DNA of 64,000 nucleotides, from contig CAJNAR010000160.1 of assembly GCA_905220665.1 (NCBI GenBank), positions 558,001 through 622,000 of the forward strand, written 5' to 3'. The translations under genes were made by a program, and so were the position numbers. Below, piece after piece: positions 48,991 to 60,763 of the stretch. Origin of the DNA: Albugo candida. Lineage: Eukaryota > Oomycota > Peronosporomycetes > Albuginales > Albuginaceae. The stretch's first letter is position 1. The number at the start of each line of letters is the position of its first letter. The notes beneath the pieces were generated by a model, which saw only the letters and a list, made by a program, of their open reading frames with translations, did no database searches and had not been told where the DNA came from.

Positions 48991-49076
48991 AACGAGGTTG
49001 ATTTCTGGTCCACTTCAGCTTAAATGCTAAGGACACCTCGATTATTTCAACGTGGAACAATATCTCAGCACTCACG

Positions 49077-52000
49077 GTGAATGTTAATGGAATTCATAAA
49101 AATGGTCATCTTTTTATCGACCACATCCTATCACAACACTCAATTTGTTATGTTCAAGAAACCAAGTTTCACGATCGCAACCAAATGGACTCATTTCAGT
49201 TTTTATTATCCTCAAAAATACAGCACAAAATGGTTCTCAATGACCACAACAGTGCTTTTCTCCATCCGACTCAAAACTGCAGTGGCGGCGTTATGACAAT
49301 CCTTCGTTCACACTTTCCCGGTTACTCAACAGCTGAAGAACTCACCGAACGAAACATTCGAAATCGCTATTTGGTTTTGGTTCCTCTCATTCACGACGCA
49401 CCGGTGTATATTCGCAATGTATATGCACCAATGCGGGCCGAGGAAAGAGTGATTTTTATGAGTTATTTCTCTCCACCACTTCCGAATCGACCGCAACTCA
49501 TCTCATATTTGGTGATTTTTATACACCACTCGATCCAGCTATCGATGCTTCAAGTGGAACAATTCTACACGAACCAAGTCGAGTAGCGTGTTTGGAATGG
49601 CTTTCACAGTTGGGTGTGGTAAACGCTTGACGAATCCAACATCCGACTGAAAAAGTATTTACAGGACCATTACCGCGCAAGAATCAACTTGATTATATCT
49701 GCATGTCGGAAGAGCTATTCAATATGGTATACAAAACCTCTATGTATTTTCGTCCACGACATGCGGGAGATCATCTGGCACAAAAAGTAACTTTTGCAAA
49801 TCCAACTCAACTTCCGGGTCGAGGATATTGGAAATGTTCATTACGACTATTTGAATATCCTAAAGTTGTCGAAGCAATCAAATTGGAAGCGATTTTGGTG
49901 CTCGAACAGTTACGGACAACTTCGAACCCCGGTAAAATGTGGGAAAGTTGGAAGACGAAAATCAAGAAACAGCTTCAAAGCATTGAACAAAAGGTTGCAA
50001 AAGATAGCCGACGTGATGCTGAGTCTAGCCAGCGTGTTTTGGAATTCGCAGCAGCTCGATATCGCATCCAAGACACCATTGAGTCACGGTATTTTTACGA
50101 ATCGAGTCTCGAACAATTTAGAATCTCAGTCGAAAACAATGCGAAATACAACCAAGATGAAAGCTTCGACCATCACGTGAAGCATATGGACAACTCTTCC
50201 AAGCATTTTTTTCGCCCTTCGGATAGTTCTTGTCGTCGCGTGCCGATCGAAAATGTTACAAAAAAATGTGGTACCGTGACATCGAACCCGAGGGAGATTA
50301 TTGACGAATTCAGAGATCACTGGGGTGGTGTCATGGGCTCTCCTTATAGCTCAGAGACCGACTCAAATGTTCCAAGTGAAAGAAAGCAAAAAAAGTTACT
50401 CGATTCGATTCAAGTTTCCCTTGCCTCAGAAGAGCAAGACCGTCTCTCAACTCCCTTAAGTACGACCAAGATGGCGGAAGCGATCAAGCACATGAGGAGT
50501 AGTTCTTCTCCAGGTATGGATGGACTACCAGCGGAATTTTATCAGCTTGATCCGGAAACGTTTGGAGAGTGTCTGAAGATCGTGTTCGAATATCAACTGG
50601 AAAGAGGAATTTTACTTCGATCACAACGTCACTCGGCAATCACACTTTTATACAAAAAAGGATCACGAGGTGATCCTGGCAACTATCGACCGATCGCACT
50701 ACTTTGCGTCGATGTAAAAGTACTTTCAAAAGTGTTGGCGTATCGATTGCAACGTTTTTTGCCAAAATTGATCCATCAAGATCAAAAAGCATTCGTGCGA
50801 GGAAGGTCAATGCATCACCATATTCGACATCTGACCGACATACAAGACTTGGTCACTCATCGTGGGGAGGAAGCTTATGCGATTTTTCTCGACTTTGAGA
50901 AAGCTTATGATCGAGTCAATTGGACGTACATGTTTCGCGTTTTGGAAAAAATGGGCGTTGGAAAAAGTTTCATCGACTGGGTTCGTCTTTTGTACAATAA
51001 CACAAAGGCGCAGTTGATGATTAATGGAAATATCACACCGTCCATTACACCACAACGTGGAGTGAAACAAGGTGATCCTCTCTCAGCATTACTTTTTCTG
51101 ATGACGATCGAACCTTTGGGAAATTTACTTCGTCAACATGAAGAACATGGCATTTGGATTAATGACACGACTGTCGCAACTGGATTATTTTTCGCAGACG
51201 ATTCGACATTGCTTTCAGAGACACCAAATGGTGTTTTGACGCAACTCGAACTCGTCCAAGTCTATTGCGATGGATCGGGTGCGAAACTCAACTTGAGTAA
51301 ATCATCCTTGCTCTCGTTGAATCGGACCAAGCCATGTCCACGTATTCCCAATTTGACCATAATGGGTCCGGAGGATTCGGTCAAGTATTTGGGTATTCCG
51401 TTCGGCCAGAAACCAACTCACTCGATGGTTATTTCAACTCTCGACAAGCGTTTCTACGATGGGTTTGGTGTATGGTTTCGACGAGCAAGAACTGTTCGTG
51501 GTCGACTACTGGTTGCGCAGACGATGATTTTATCACGTTTGTGGCATTGCACGATGCACGTTGGTATACCAGCAATGACTATTCGACAGTGGCAATCGAT
51601 GTTAAATCGATTTTTGCTTGGTCGGAAACAAAAAAGATTCAAAACATGTTCACCTACTCAGCAAAGAGTTTTTATATCTTCGCCGACAAGATGGTGGACT
51701 ACAAGTTCGTTTTTTGGTGGGACGATTAAAGCTACAAAGCATTCAATTCCTTCAGAAGTTCGCATTCGATGCGTCAACAATTATTCCTGCGAATTGGACA
51801 ACTGCTTCGACGGAATTATTACAACTTATCCAACCTTCCTTTGGACCACACAAGCCGATGGATATATTCACCATCGCATCAAATCGACATGGGAAAATGG
51901 TTCACTGGGAGATCATATCGTCATGGTGGAAACAAGCATTTAGAATGTGGCATCAGATGGATTGGAGCATTTCAATATCAGATTCAAATGTTTCACAACG

Positions 52001-53197
52001 CCGTCAGTACTACATGGAACAACCGATGTGGTTTCACTGCGACCAAAAGTTACATTACGAAGCTGCTACTCGCAATCCGAGTACGCAGAACGTTTGGTAC
52101 AATCTTGGCATGGTATATGAACCACATCGAACATTTCGAAAAACGTTTGCTACACTTTTCGACGTTCGAAGTTTGCAAGACTTTTTTCATGAAAGCGACA
52201 CATGGCCAACGAAGGAAGATTTTGTCGACATGTATTACAACGACGAAGAGCTGAACACATCGGATATGTCTGAAGAAAAGTTGCTGAGTAGACTTTACAA
52301 TGAAGCCACTCAGATTCTCCAGCGTATCCACTCGACGATTGGTATCATCACTTGGATTACACCAACCACAAGTGGCAGATCATTTTATGTGGGAGTAAAA
52401 AGCACGGAAAGGAAACATTATTTTCCATCTATATCACGCTCACAACTCTCACGAATCGTTTAGAAACCTCCCGAACCAACCAAGAGTCATCCGATGTCGA
52501 CACATTGGTCAACACGGGAGAGATCGGACGCACTGGATTCAGAACGAATTCGAACTTTTATGGGTACATCACGGCATCTTCGAAAACGTGTTTTACCAAT
52601 TTTCGAGGATTTACAGTTTCGTCCAGCCTTCCGAATGCTGCCAGTTCGGTCTCGTTTCTGGTTCTTAAGGATAGTCAGCCCGACATCATCTTGTGCACGC
52701 AACCTTCGTGTGGGGCAGTGGAATCCGATCAACACCTCTTTTTAGAGTGCGATCACACGGCACAAATATGGAGGGAGTTACTCCCTAGTTGGGATCAGTT
52801 TTTCTCCTCTCGACCACGTTGGACGCATATTGCATGTGCAATCGTACCAACCCTACGGTCGGATTGGAAAGACTATTTCGACATTATCTCCGATTTATGG
52901 CTTGCATTGCAAGCGGTGACACTGCACTTCGTCTGGACAGATCGGAATCGCCGTTTGTTCGATCAGCGATCAGCAACTCCGACAGTTCCAGCACTTTCCG
53001 TGATCTACACCACGTTTAGTGCGCACGTTCGGTACTTTCGAAGACAGTGTTACGACCACGAGGAACGCATTCGGATTGCAAAGGTGCTGTATCAACTCGC
53101 AACGCAAGGATCATTTGGTGGATTTTTCAGAAGCCGAAGATCATTACTGCGGGTACGGCACAGACAAGTCAAAATGCAAGTGCAACTCAGATCCTAG
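49077..53197 (+). pseudogene. LINE ORF2: endonuclease, reverse transcriptase, zinc motif
   Basis: The endonuclease is split: 49077-49586 carries VQETKF and NVYAP; the GDF block (IFGDFYTPLDP) follows in another frame near 49515, and GDHLAQ, in the place of the usual SDH, opens the next frame. The frame 49703-51943 (746 codons) holds an intact reverse transcriptase core: SSSPGMDGLPAEFY, LLYKKGSRGDPGNYRPI, LDFEKAYDRVNW (396-407), RGVKQGDPLSALLF and FADD (497-500), so both catalytic Asp sites are present. The reading then moves to 51618-52463 and to 52352-53197, where CTQPSCGAVESDQHLFLEC (C115, C120, H128, C133) is the zinc motif typical of LINE ORF2 C-termini. At least three frame breaks make the ORF inactive although the polymerase core is intact. 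Confidence 0.85.
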
Positions 53198-53495
53198 TCC
53201 TAGTTGGCTGGTTCTGCTCACCGTAGTGTGGCGCGCACTAATTTGCAAACCACGGTACTTTTGGACCATTTTTACAACTTTACAACTTTACAGCTTTACA
53301 GCATTTACAAGCTGGACACAGGCTCGTATTAAGGATGCTGAGGCTACTACGATACGAGATTATCAACGAGAAGATATATTATTAACTCTCATATGTACTT
53401 TCACGAAATATTTTTCACATGTATATATGTTTTTTTAAAAAGCCTAGGCAACTAGAGAAGTCAGTTAGTCTAATTCTAGTAATATAGACACCTTC
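49368..53495 (+). repeat. left arm of a 4.1-kb inverted duplication
   Basis: Every position x pairs with 109259 minus x on the other strand. All open frames in the arm recur with the same length and protein in the right arm, and the breakpoints are sharp: the match fails at 49367 (c against t) and 53496 (g against a). The arm starts inside the LINE endonuclease, covers the rest of the LINE and runs about 186 bases past its 3' tail into flanking DNA. Confidence 0.93.
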
Positions 53496-53536
53496 GACTG
53501 AGCTGTTTTAAGCGCAGATATAATACGTTCCATTTG

Positions 53537-53783
53537 GATTGTCACGGATTTCATTAGACTGTTTATCTGGTTCTTTAACTACCTTCCTTATCCGATCATG
53601 AGTGCTTGACCGTGTGAGTATCACTCAGGTCTGACTTCAAACCTAAGGAGGCAGATATTTTTCAAGCTTTTTAGCTTGGGTGGGCCCAAACCGCTGCCCA
53701 CACTTCCGGGAATCGAACCAACGCCCTCCAGAAGGGGATCCGCAAAAGCTCAACCGACTGAGCAGGGGCGGACCTCTTATACC
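53537..53783 (-). mobile_element. tRNA-derived SINE, copy 4
   Basis: Same family as the other three, diverged. The head is at the right (near 53750-53775) with a damaged A box; the B box region reads gaatcgaacca. A 9-base duplication, ttccatttg, flanks it (53528-53536 and 53784-53792). It lies in the spacer of the inverted duplication, just inside the left arm. Confidence 0.8.
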
Positions 53784-53788
53784 TTCCA

Positions 53789-54547
53789 TTTGAAAACGGA
53801 GCCGCTTACCAGCCCCCAGCCTCCATAAATTAGTAGATTGGTGGCTCTTGATTGGTTCAAACAGGTATATAGAGTAAATAAAATAAAATTACGAGAATCG
53901 TTATGCAGCCCCACCCTTCATAAATTAATGAAAATCGGGGCCTCTGATTGGTCTGAATAGATGCAACGGAATAAAATACAATAAAATCACACTTTAACTC
54001 ATCAGACCCAGCTTTCAACAATGCATGCCACCTTCGCTGCTTCGATGAGCTACCTTGAGACAACTTGGCTGGTTTACAAAGAGCTTTTTTTGCTATCTAC
54101 ACCATAAGCGCCATTAGGGGCATGTACTAACATTTTCGGTGGAGAGCGTCCATACTGCTCTGAAAAAATGGATCTCTGTGTGAACAGATAATTTGTATTG
54201 TGTGCTAATTGTGCTGGCAAAAGTACATTTATCAGAAAATTCATTTATTGCAGGTGATCTACTCTCAGTGAATTAAGCAGTTCGACTTGCTTGTGAAGGC
54301 CAGCTTGCTGTCATTGTGCAGCAGATGAAAAGCAGCACCAACAGCAACAGCAACACCTGCAGCACTAAAGTAGATATAACCCTAGCCAATCTTAATATTG
54401 TAAAATCGCTCCTTGAAACATATATTCAAATAAGGGTACTCTTTTTAGCCAATCATGATTCGTAATTATAGCTTAGAGTGCTGTATCAGAAGGGGTGGGG
54501 GGCTGGCTAGCGAAAACTGCGGGCTGGTTAGCGGCTTCCTTTCAAAA
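53789..54547. mobile_element. short element with terminal inverted repeats
   Basis: The left end (tttgaaaacggagccgctta, continuing to ccagccc) and the right end at 54521-54547 match as inverted repeats of about 27 bases with three or four differences. Inside the left end are two diverged tandem units of about 85 bases (53811-53895 and 53905-53990). No coding sequence is seen. Its right end abuts the broken 3' end of the trpB relic. Confidence 0.45.
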
Positions 54548-54589
54548 ATAAGCTGGCAAAGCTATATTGTCGTTTACACTCACATAATT

Positions 54590-55574
54590 GGCTTAATCGA
54601 AATCTTCTAAAAAAAGCACGCTCTGGGCCAACACCTGCATAATCGAGTTCAGCAGACACACTATGCGCGGACACAACTTAACGGGTAAGATCCTGGATGA
54701 TATACGTCTCGTGCCGTGTAATCCTCCCGTTGTGCCGCGTGTAAGCGTGGATGAATGCCTTCCGGTATATGTCCCCTCTCCCCCTGCTTCCACGCCATAT
54801 ATCACAACACTAGAATCGCTAATAAATGAACGAACCATCCCAATGGCGTTGCTACCAGCACACGCGATGATAGCATCGGAGACGTCCGATTACATCGAAT
54901 AGCTACATATGATCTCAGTAAACAATGTGCTGTGATGTAATGTGTTGTATCGACATTAGCTACCCATTCTCGGGTAGCCTTCTTGACTGCATCCTTGAGT
55001 GTCTTTGATCCTGAGCGAATAGGAACGACTTTGGCACCGAGCATTCTTATACCAAACACGTTTCGTGATTGCCGCTGTTAATTCACGGTTACATGCTATA
55101 AAGCCGAAAACAAACGCAAAACAACCAATCTGGGTGTCACGATATCCCATATAAACGGCACAATCCATACCCAAGAGAGCACAAGCGATTGCAGTAGCGA
55201 CTCCGTGTTGTCCCTCACCGGTTTCAGCAAAAATACAATGCTTTCCAAGTCTCTTTGCGAGAACGGAGTGACCGGTAGCACTATTGATTTTATGTGCTTC
55301 TGTGTGCGCTAAATAATCGCGTTTTAGCCATATTTGCACACCTTTACAAAGTAGTGGGACGACCGATGTTGTCTCTTCCAAGCTTTTCGCGTGTTTCGGA
55401 AGCTAGCTTCTTGACTGGATCAAACATATTCTTCTGCGAGTTTGTGATGTGCTTGGACCACAGTTTCTGGAACAAAGCATCCGACAAATGGACCAAAGTT
55501 ATCATTCAGTTCCGAGACGGAACAGTACACAGGAGAAGCAATGCTGACGCCCAAGTAATGCTCAGGTGAATTGC
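54590..55574 (-). pseudogene. trpB: tryptophan synthase beta chain, broken
   Basis: Read on the minus strand, unmistakable TrpB blocks occur in order: FGPFVGCFVPETV (near 55490), [28 protein letters not shown] with the PLP lysine in the usual HKIN setting, [66 protein letters not shown] (the phosphate-binding GGGSNA, altered), GVEAGGEGTYTGRHS and LDYAGVGPERAF. Stops, frameshifts, loss of about 15 residues before IWLKR and of about 50 after THYI, and absence of the last ~100 residues make it non-functional. An intron-like GT...AACAG insert of about 50 bases separates MGYRDTQI from RQSRNVFGI, with two bases missing at its donor side, so the relic is a DNA-level copy. TrpB joins indole and serine in the last step of tryptophan synthesis. 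Confidence 0.88.
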
Positions 55575-55763
55575 TGTCTAGCTGCTATAAATCTCACTAA
55601 AAATAGGGTCAGAATGTAATAAAATAAGCCGATTTACACATTGTGGAAGTATGAAGAATGAAAAGGGAGAAAATCATATCTAAGATTACTGTGTTAAGCG
55701 ATACTGCTTGTGATAAGATAAACCTCTGTGGAGGATTCGGTATCAGGTGTGGAAGTATCAGTT

Positions 55764-58700
55764 GAAGGTGTCTATATTACTAGAATTAGACTAACTGACT
55801 TCTCTAGTTGCCTAGGCTTTTTAAAAAAACATATATACATGTGAAAAATATTTCGTGAAAGTACATATGAGAGTTAATAATATATCTTCTCGTTGATAAT
55901 CTCGTATCGTAGTAGCCTCAGCATCCTTAATACGAGCCTGTGTCCAGCTTGTAAATGCTGTAAAGCTGTAAAGTTGTAAAGTTGTAAAAATGGTCCAAAA
56001 GTACCGTGGTTTGCAAATTAGTGCGCGCCACACTACGGTGAGCAGAACCAGCCAACTAGGACTAGGATCTGAGTTGCACTTGCATTTTGACTTGTCTGTG
56101 CCGTACCCGCAGTAATGATCTTCGGCTTCTGAAAAATCCACCAAATGATCCTTGCGTTGCGAGTTGATACAGCACCTTTGCAATCCGAATGCGTTCCTCG
56201 TGGTCGTAACACTGTCTTCGAAAGTACCGAACGTGCGCACTAAACGTGGTGTAGATCACGGAAAGTGCTGGAACTGTCGGAGTTGCTGATCGCTGATCGA
56301 ACAAACGGCGATTCCGATCTGTCCAGACGAAGTGCAGTGTCACCGCTTGCAATGCAAGCCATAAATCGGAGATAATGTCGAAATAGTCTTTCCAATCCGA
56401 CCGTAGGGTTGGTACGATTGCACATGCAATATGCGTCCAACGTGGTCGAGAGGAGAAAAACTGATCCCAACTAGGGAGTAACTCCCTCCATATTTGTGCC
56501 GTGTGATCGCACTCTAAAAAGAGGTGTTGATCGGATTCCACTGCCCCACACGAAGGTTGCGTGCACAAGATGATGTCGGGCTGACTATCCTTAAGAACCA
56601 GAAACGAGACCGAACTGGCAGCATTCGGAAGGCTGGACGAAACTGTAAATCCTCGAAAATTGGTAAAACACGTTTTCGAAGATGCCGTGATGTACCCATA
56701 AAAGTTCGAATTCGTTCTGAATCCAGTGCGTCCGATCTCTCCCGTGTTGACCAATGTGTCGACATCGGATGACTCTTGGTTGGTTCGGGAGGTTTCTAAA
56801 CGATTCGTGAGAGTTGTGAGCGTGATATAGATGGAAAATAATGTTTCCTTTCCGTGCTTTTTACTCCCACATAAAATGATCTGCCACTTGTGGTTGGTGT
56901 AATCCAAGTGATGATACCAATCGTCGAGTGGATACGCTGGAGAATCTGAGTGGCTTCATTGTAAAGTCTACTCAGCAACTTTTCTTCAGACATATCCGAT
57001 GTGTTCAGCTCTTCGTCGTTGTAATACATGTCGACAAAATCTTCCTTCGTTGGCCATGTGTCGCTTTCATGAAAAAAGTCTTGCAAACTTCGAACGTCGA
57101 AAAGTGTAGCAAACGTTTTTCGAAATGTTCGATGTGGTTCATATACCATGCCAAGATTGTACCAAACGTTCTGCGTACTCGGATTGCGAGTAGCAGCTTC
57201 GTAATGTAACTTTTGGTCGCAGTGAAACCACATCGGTTGTTCCATGTAGTACTGACGGCGTTGTGAAACATTTGAATCTGATATTGAAATGCTCCAATCC
57301 ATCTGATGCCACATTCTAAATGCTTGTTTCCACCATGACGATATGATCTCCCAGTGAACCATTTTCCCATGTCGATTTGATGCGATGGTGAATATATCCA
57401 TCGGCTTGTGTGGTCCAAAGGAAGGTTGGATAAGTTGTAATAATTCCGTCGAAGCAGTTGTCCAATTCGCAGGAATAATTGTTGACGCATCGAATGCGAA
57501 CTTCTGAAGGAATTGAATGCTTTGTAGCTTTAATCGTCCCACCAAAAAACGAACTTGTAGTCCACCATCTTGTCGGCGAAGATATAAAAACTCTTTGCTG
57601 AGTAGGTGAACATGTTTTGAATCTTTTTTGTTTCCGACCAAGCAAAAATCGATTTAACATCGATTGCCACTGTCGAATAGTCATTGCTGGTATACCAACG
57701 TGCATCGTGCAATGCCACAAACGTGATAAAATCATCGTCTGCGCAACCAGTAGTCGACCACGAACAGTTCTTGCTCGTCGAAACCATACACCAAACCCAT
57801 CGTAGAAACGCTTGTCGAGAGTTGAAATAACCATCGAGTGAGTTGGTTTCTGGCCGAACGGAATACCCAAATACTTGACCGAATCCTCCGGACCCATTAT
57901 GGTCAAATTGGGAATACGTGGACATGGCTTGGTCCGATTCAACGAGAGCAAGGATGATTTACTCAAGTTGAGTTTCGCACCCGATCCATCGCAATAGACT
58001 TGGACGAGTTCGAGTTGCGTCAAAACACCATTTGGTGTCTCTGAAAGCAATGTCGAATCGTCTGCGAAAAATAATCCAGTTGCGACAGTCGTGTCATTAA
58101 TCCAAATGCCATGTTCTTCATGTTGACGAAGTAAATTTCCCAAAGGTTCGATCGTCATCAGAAAAAGTAATGCTGAGAGAGGATCACCTTGTTTCACTCC
58201 ACGTTGTGGTGTAATGGACGGTGTGATATTTCCATTAATCATCAACTGCGCCTTTGTGTTATTGTACAAAAGACGAACCCAGTCGATGAAACTTTTTCCA
58301 ACGCCCATTTTTTCCAAAACGCGAAACATGTACGTCCAATTGACTCGATCATAAGCTTTCTCAAAGTCGAGAAAAATCGCATAAGCTTCCTCCCCACGAT
58401 GAGTGACCAAGTCTTGTATGTCGGTCAGATGTCGAATATGGTGATGCATTGACCTTCCTCGCACGAATGCTTTTTGATCTTGATGGATCAATTTTGGCAA
58501 AAAACGTTGCAATCGATACGCCAACACTTTTGAAAGTACTTTTACATCGACGCAAAGTAGTGCGATCGGTCGATAGTTGCCAGGATCACCTCGTGATCCT
58601 TTTTTGTATAAAAGTGTGATTGCCGAGTGACGTTGTGATCGAAGTAAAATTCCTCTTTCCAGTTGATATTCGAACACGATCTTCAGACACTCTCCAAACG

Positions 58701-59891
58701 TTTCCGGATCAAGCTGATAAAATTCCGCTGGTAGTCCATCCATACCTGGAGAAGAACTACTCCTCATGTGCTTGATCGCTTCCGCCATCTTGGTCGTACT
58801 TAAGGGAGTTGAGAGACGGTCTTGCTCTTCTGAGGCAAGGGAAACTTGAATCGAATCGAGTAACTTTTTTTGCTTTCTTTCACTTGGAACATTTGAGTCG
58901 GTCTCTGAGCTATAAGGAGAGCCCATGACACCACCCCAGTGATCTCTGAATTCGTCAATAATCTCCCTCGGGTTCGATGTCACGGTACCACATTTTTTTG
59001 TAACATTTTCGATCGGCACGCGACGACAAGAACTATCCGAAGGGCGAAAAAAATGCTTGGAAGAGTTGTCCATATGCTTCACGTGATGGTCGAAGCTTTC
59101 ATCTTGGTTGTATTTCGCATTGTTTTCGACTGAGATTCTAAATTGTTCGAGACTCGATTCGTAAAAATACCGTGACTCAATGGTGTCTTGGATGCGATAT
59201 CGAGCTGCTGCGAATTCCAAAACACGCTGGCTAGACTCAGCATCACGTCGGCTATCTTTTGCAACCTTTTGTTCAATGCTTTGAAGCTGTTTCTTGATTT
59301 TCGTCTTCCAACTTTCCCACATTTTACCGGGGTTCGAAGTTGTCCGTAACTGTTCGAGCACCAAAATCGCTTCCAATTTGATTGCTTCGACAACTTTAGG
59401 ATATTCAAATAGTCGTAATGAACATTTCCAATATCCTCGACCCGGAAGTTGAGTTGGATTTGCAAAAGTTACTTTTTGTGCCAGATGATCTCCCGCATGT
59501 CGTGGACGAAAATACATAGAGGTTTTGTATACCATATTGAATAGCTCTTCCGACATGCAGATATAATCAAGTTGATTCTTGCGCGGTAATGGTCCTGTAA
59601 ATACTTTTTCAGTCGGATGTTGGATTCGTCAAGCGTTTACCACACCCAACTGTGAAAGCCATTCCAAACACGCTACTCGACTTGGTTCGTGTAGAATTGT
59701 TCCACTTGAAGCATCGATAGCTGGATCGAGTGGTGTATAAAAATCACCAAATATGAGATGAGTTGCGGTCGATTCGGAAGTGGTGGAGAGAAATAACTCA
59801 TAAAAATCACTCTTTCCTCGGCCCGCATTGGTGCATATACATTGCGAATATACACCGGTGCGTCGTGAATGAGAGGAACCAAAACCAAATA
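55764..59891 (-). repeat. right arm of a 4.1-kb inverted duplication
   Basis: Mirror of 49368-53495, same length with no gaps (the coordinate sum stays 109259 from end to end). It includes about 186 bases of flanking DNA beyond the LINE tail (55764-55949), the 8-bp-repeat tail at 55950-55985 and the LINE 3' half. Confidence 0.93.
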
Positions 59892-60034
59892 ACAATTTGG
59901 AATACTTCGTTCGGTGAATTCGTCACCAATTGGTTGTGAACTTGGAACTTTGTCTCTTGAAAACAACGAATGGAGTACTGTGATAGGACGTGATCGATAA
60001 GATGACGATTTTTATGGATCCCATCGGCATTCAA
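56062..60034 (-). pseudogene. LINE ORF2, right copy
   Basis: From 59891 leftward the sequence and all frame breaks equal those of the left copy: 59556-57316 (reverse transcriptase, FADD present), 57641-56796 and 56907-56062 (zinc motif). The upstream endonuclease start (59807-60034, ADGIHKNRHLIDHVLSQYS) differs from the left copy (VNGIHKNGHLFIDHILSQHS). Inactive for the same reasons as the left copy. Confidence 0.85.
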
Positions 60035-60763
60035 CGTGAGTGCTTAGATATCGTTCCACTCTGAAATTATCGACGAGCCCTTAGCATTCACGCTGAAGTT
60101 GACCGTCAATCAACTTTCTCCTTCCATTTTGAGTCGAGAGGTTTAGTTTTCCTAACTCTTCCGGGAAAAAGAAAGTTTCGAGAGAGAGCTCTTCAATTTC
60201 GCCACAGAGAACCCCTTGCCATTCACCAACGAATCATTGAGACCAAGACTTAATGCCTACCTCTGAGTGTGACAACGATAGTAGCACATTGGCTGGCAAC
60301 AAGGGACTGTTTCCTGGAATCCAAATAAATGCCGCTTCAGTGTGATATTTGGCCAAATCATCATTTGTGTAAAAAATGGGGGCAGTATACATAACACCTT
60401 TAGTCGCTCTTGACAAACCGAGAACCATTTCCGGCATCGCCCTTCACCATAAGGCGATTTTCTTGAAAATCACATTTCGTTGCAACGGAACTTTCCCACC
60501 AACATTTCGACTCCATCGTGTAGGGAACGTGACATCTTCATTCAAATTTTGAGCAGTGAAACTTGAGTGACCAGCAGTAAATGCGCAACATCGTCCAATG
60601 CTTTGTCATTGGACTCCATACAGGCAAGTAACACACACTTATAGCGATTGGATAATCAGGTGCTGATCGAATATTGACCGGATTTGTGCTGAACTGAATC
60701 AGCCTGCTTGGACCAGCTTGTCCGGTCTAATCGCGTGGATGGCATTTTTGAAATCAAATTCCA

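Larger units (their letters stand above)
46495..53309 (+). mobile_element. LINE retrotransposon, left copy
   Basis: A non-LTR element of about 6.8 kb in plus orientation. The 5' end is fused to DDE transposon copy 2 near 46494-46505; the right-hand copy extends further upstream, so this one is 5'-truncated. Order: ORF1 region (46500-47955), a decayed stretch, apurinic-type endonuclease (49077-49770), reverse transcriptase (inside 49703-51943), a C-terminal zinc motif (near 52694-52750), and a 3' tail of 8-bp repeats (acaacttt/acagcttt, 53274-53309). Short tandem 3' tails, not poly(A), are known in several LINE clades. Confidence 0.85.

Noticed and set aside
53811..53990. CRISPR-like or satellite array
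   Set aside because: Only two diverged units, with no spacer pattern and no further copies.
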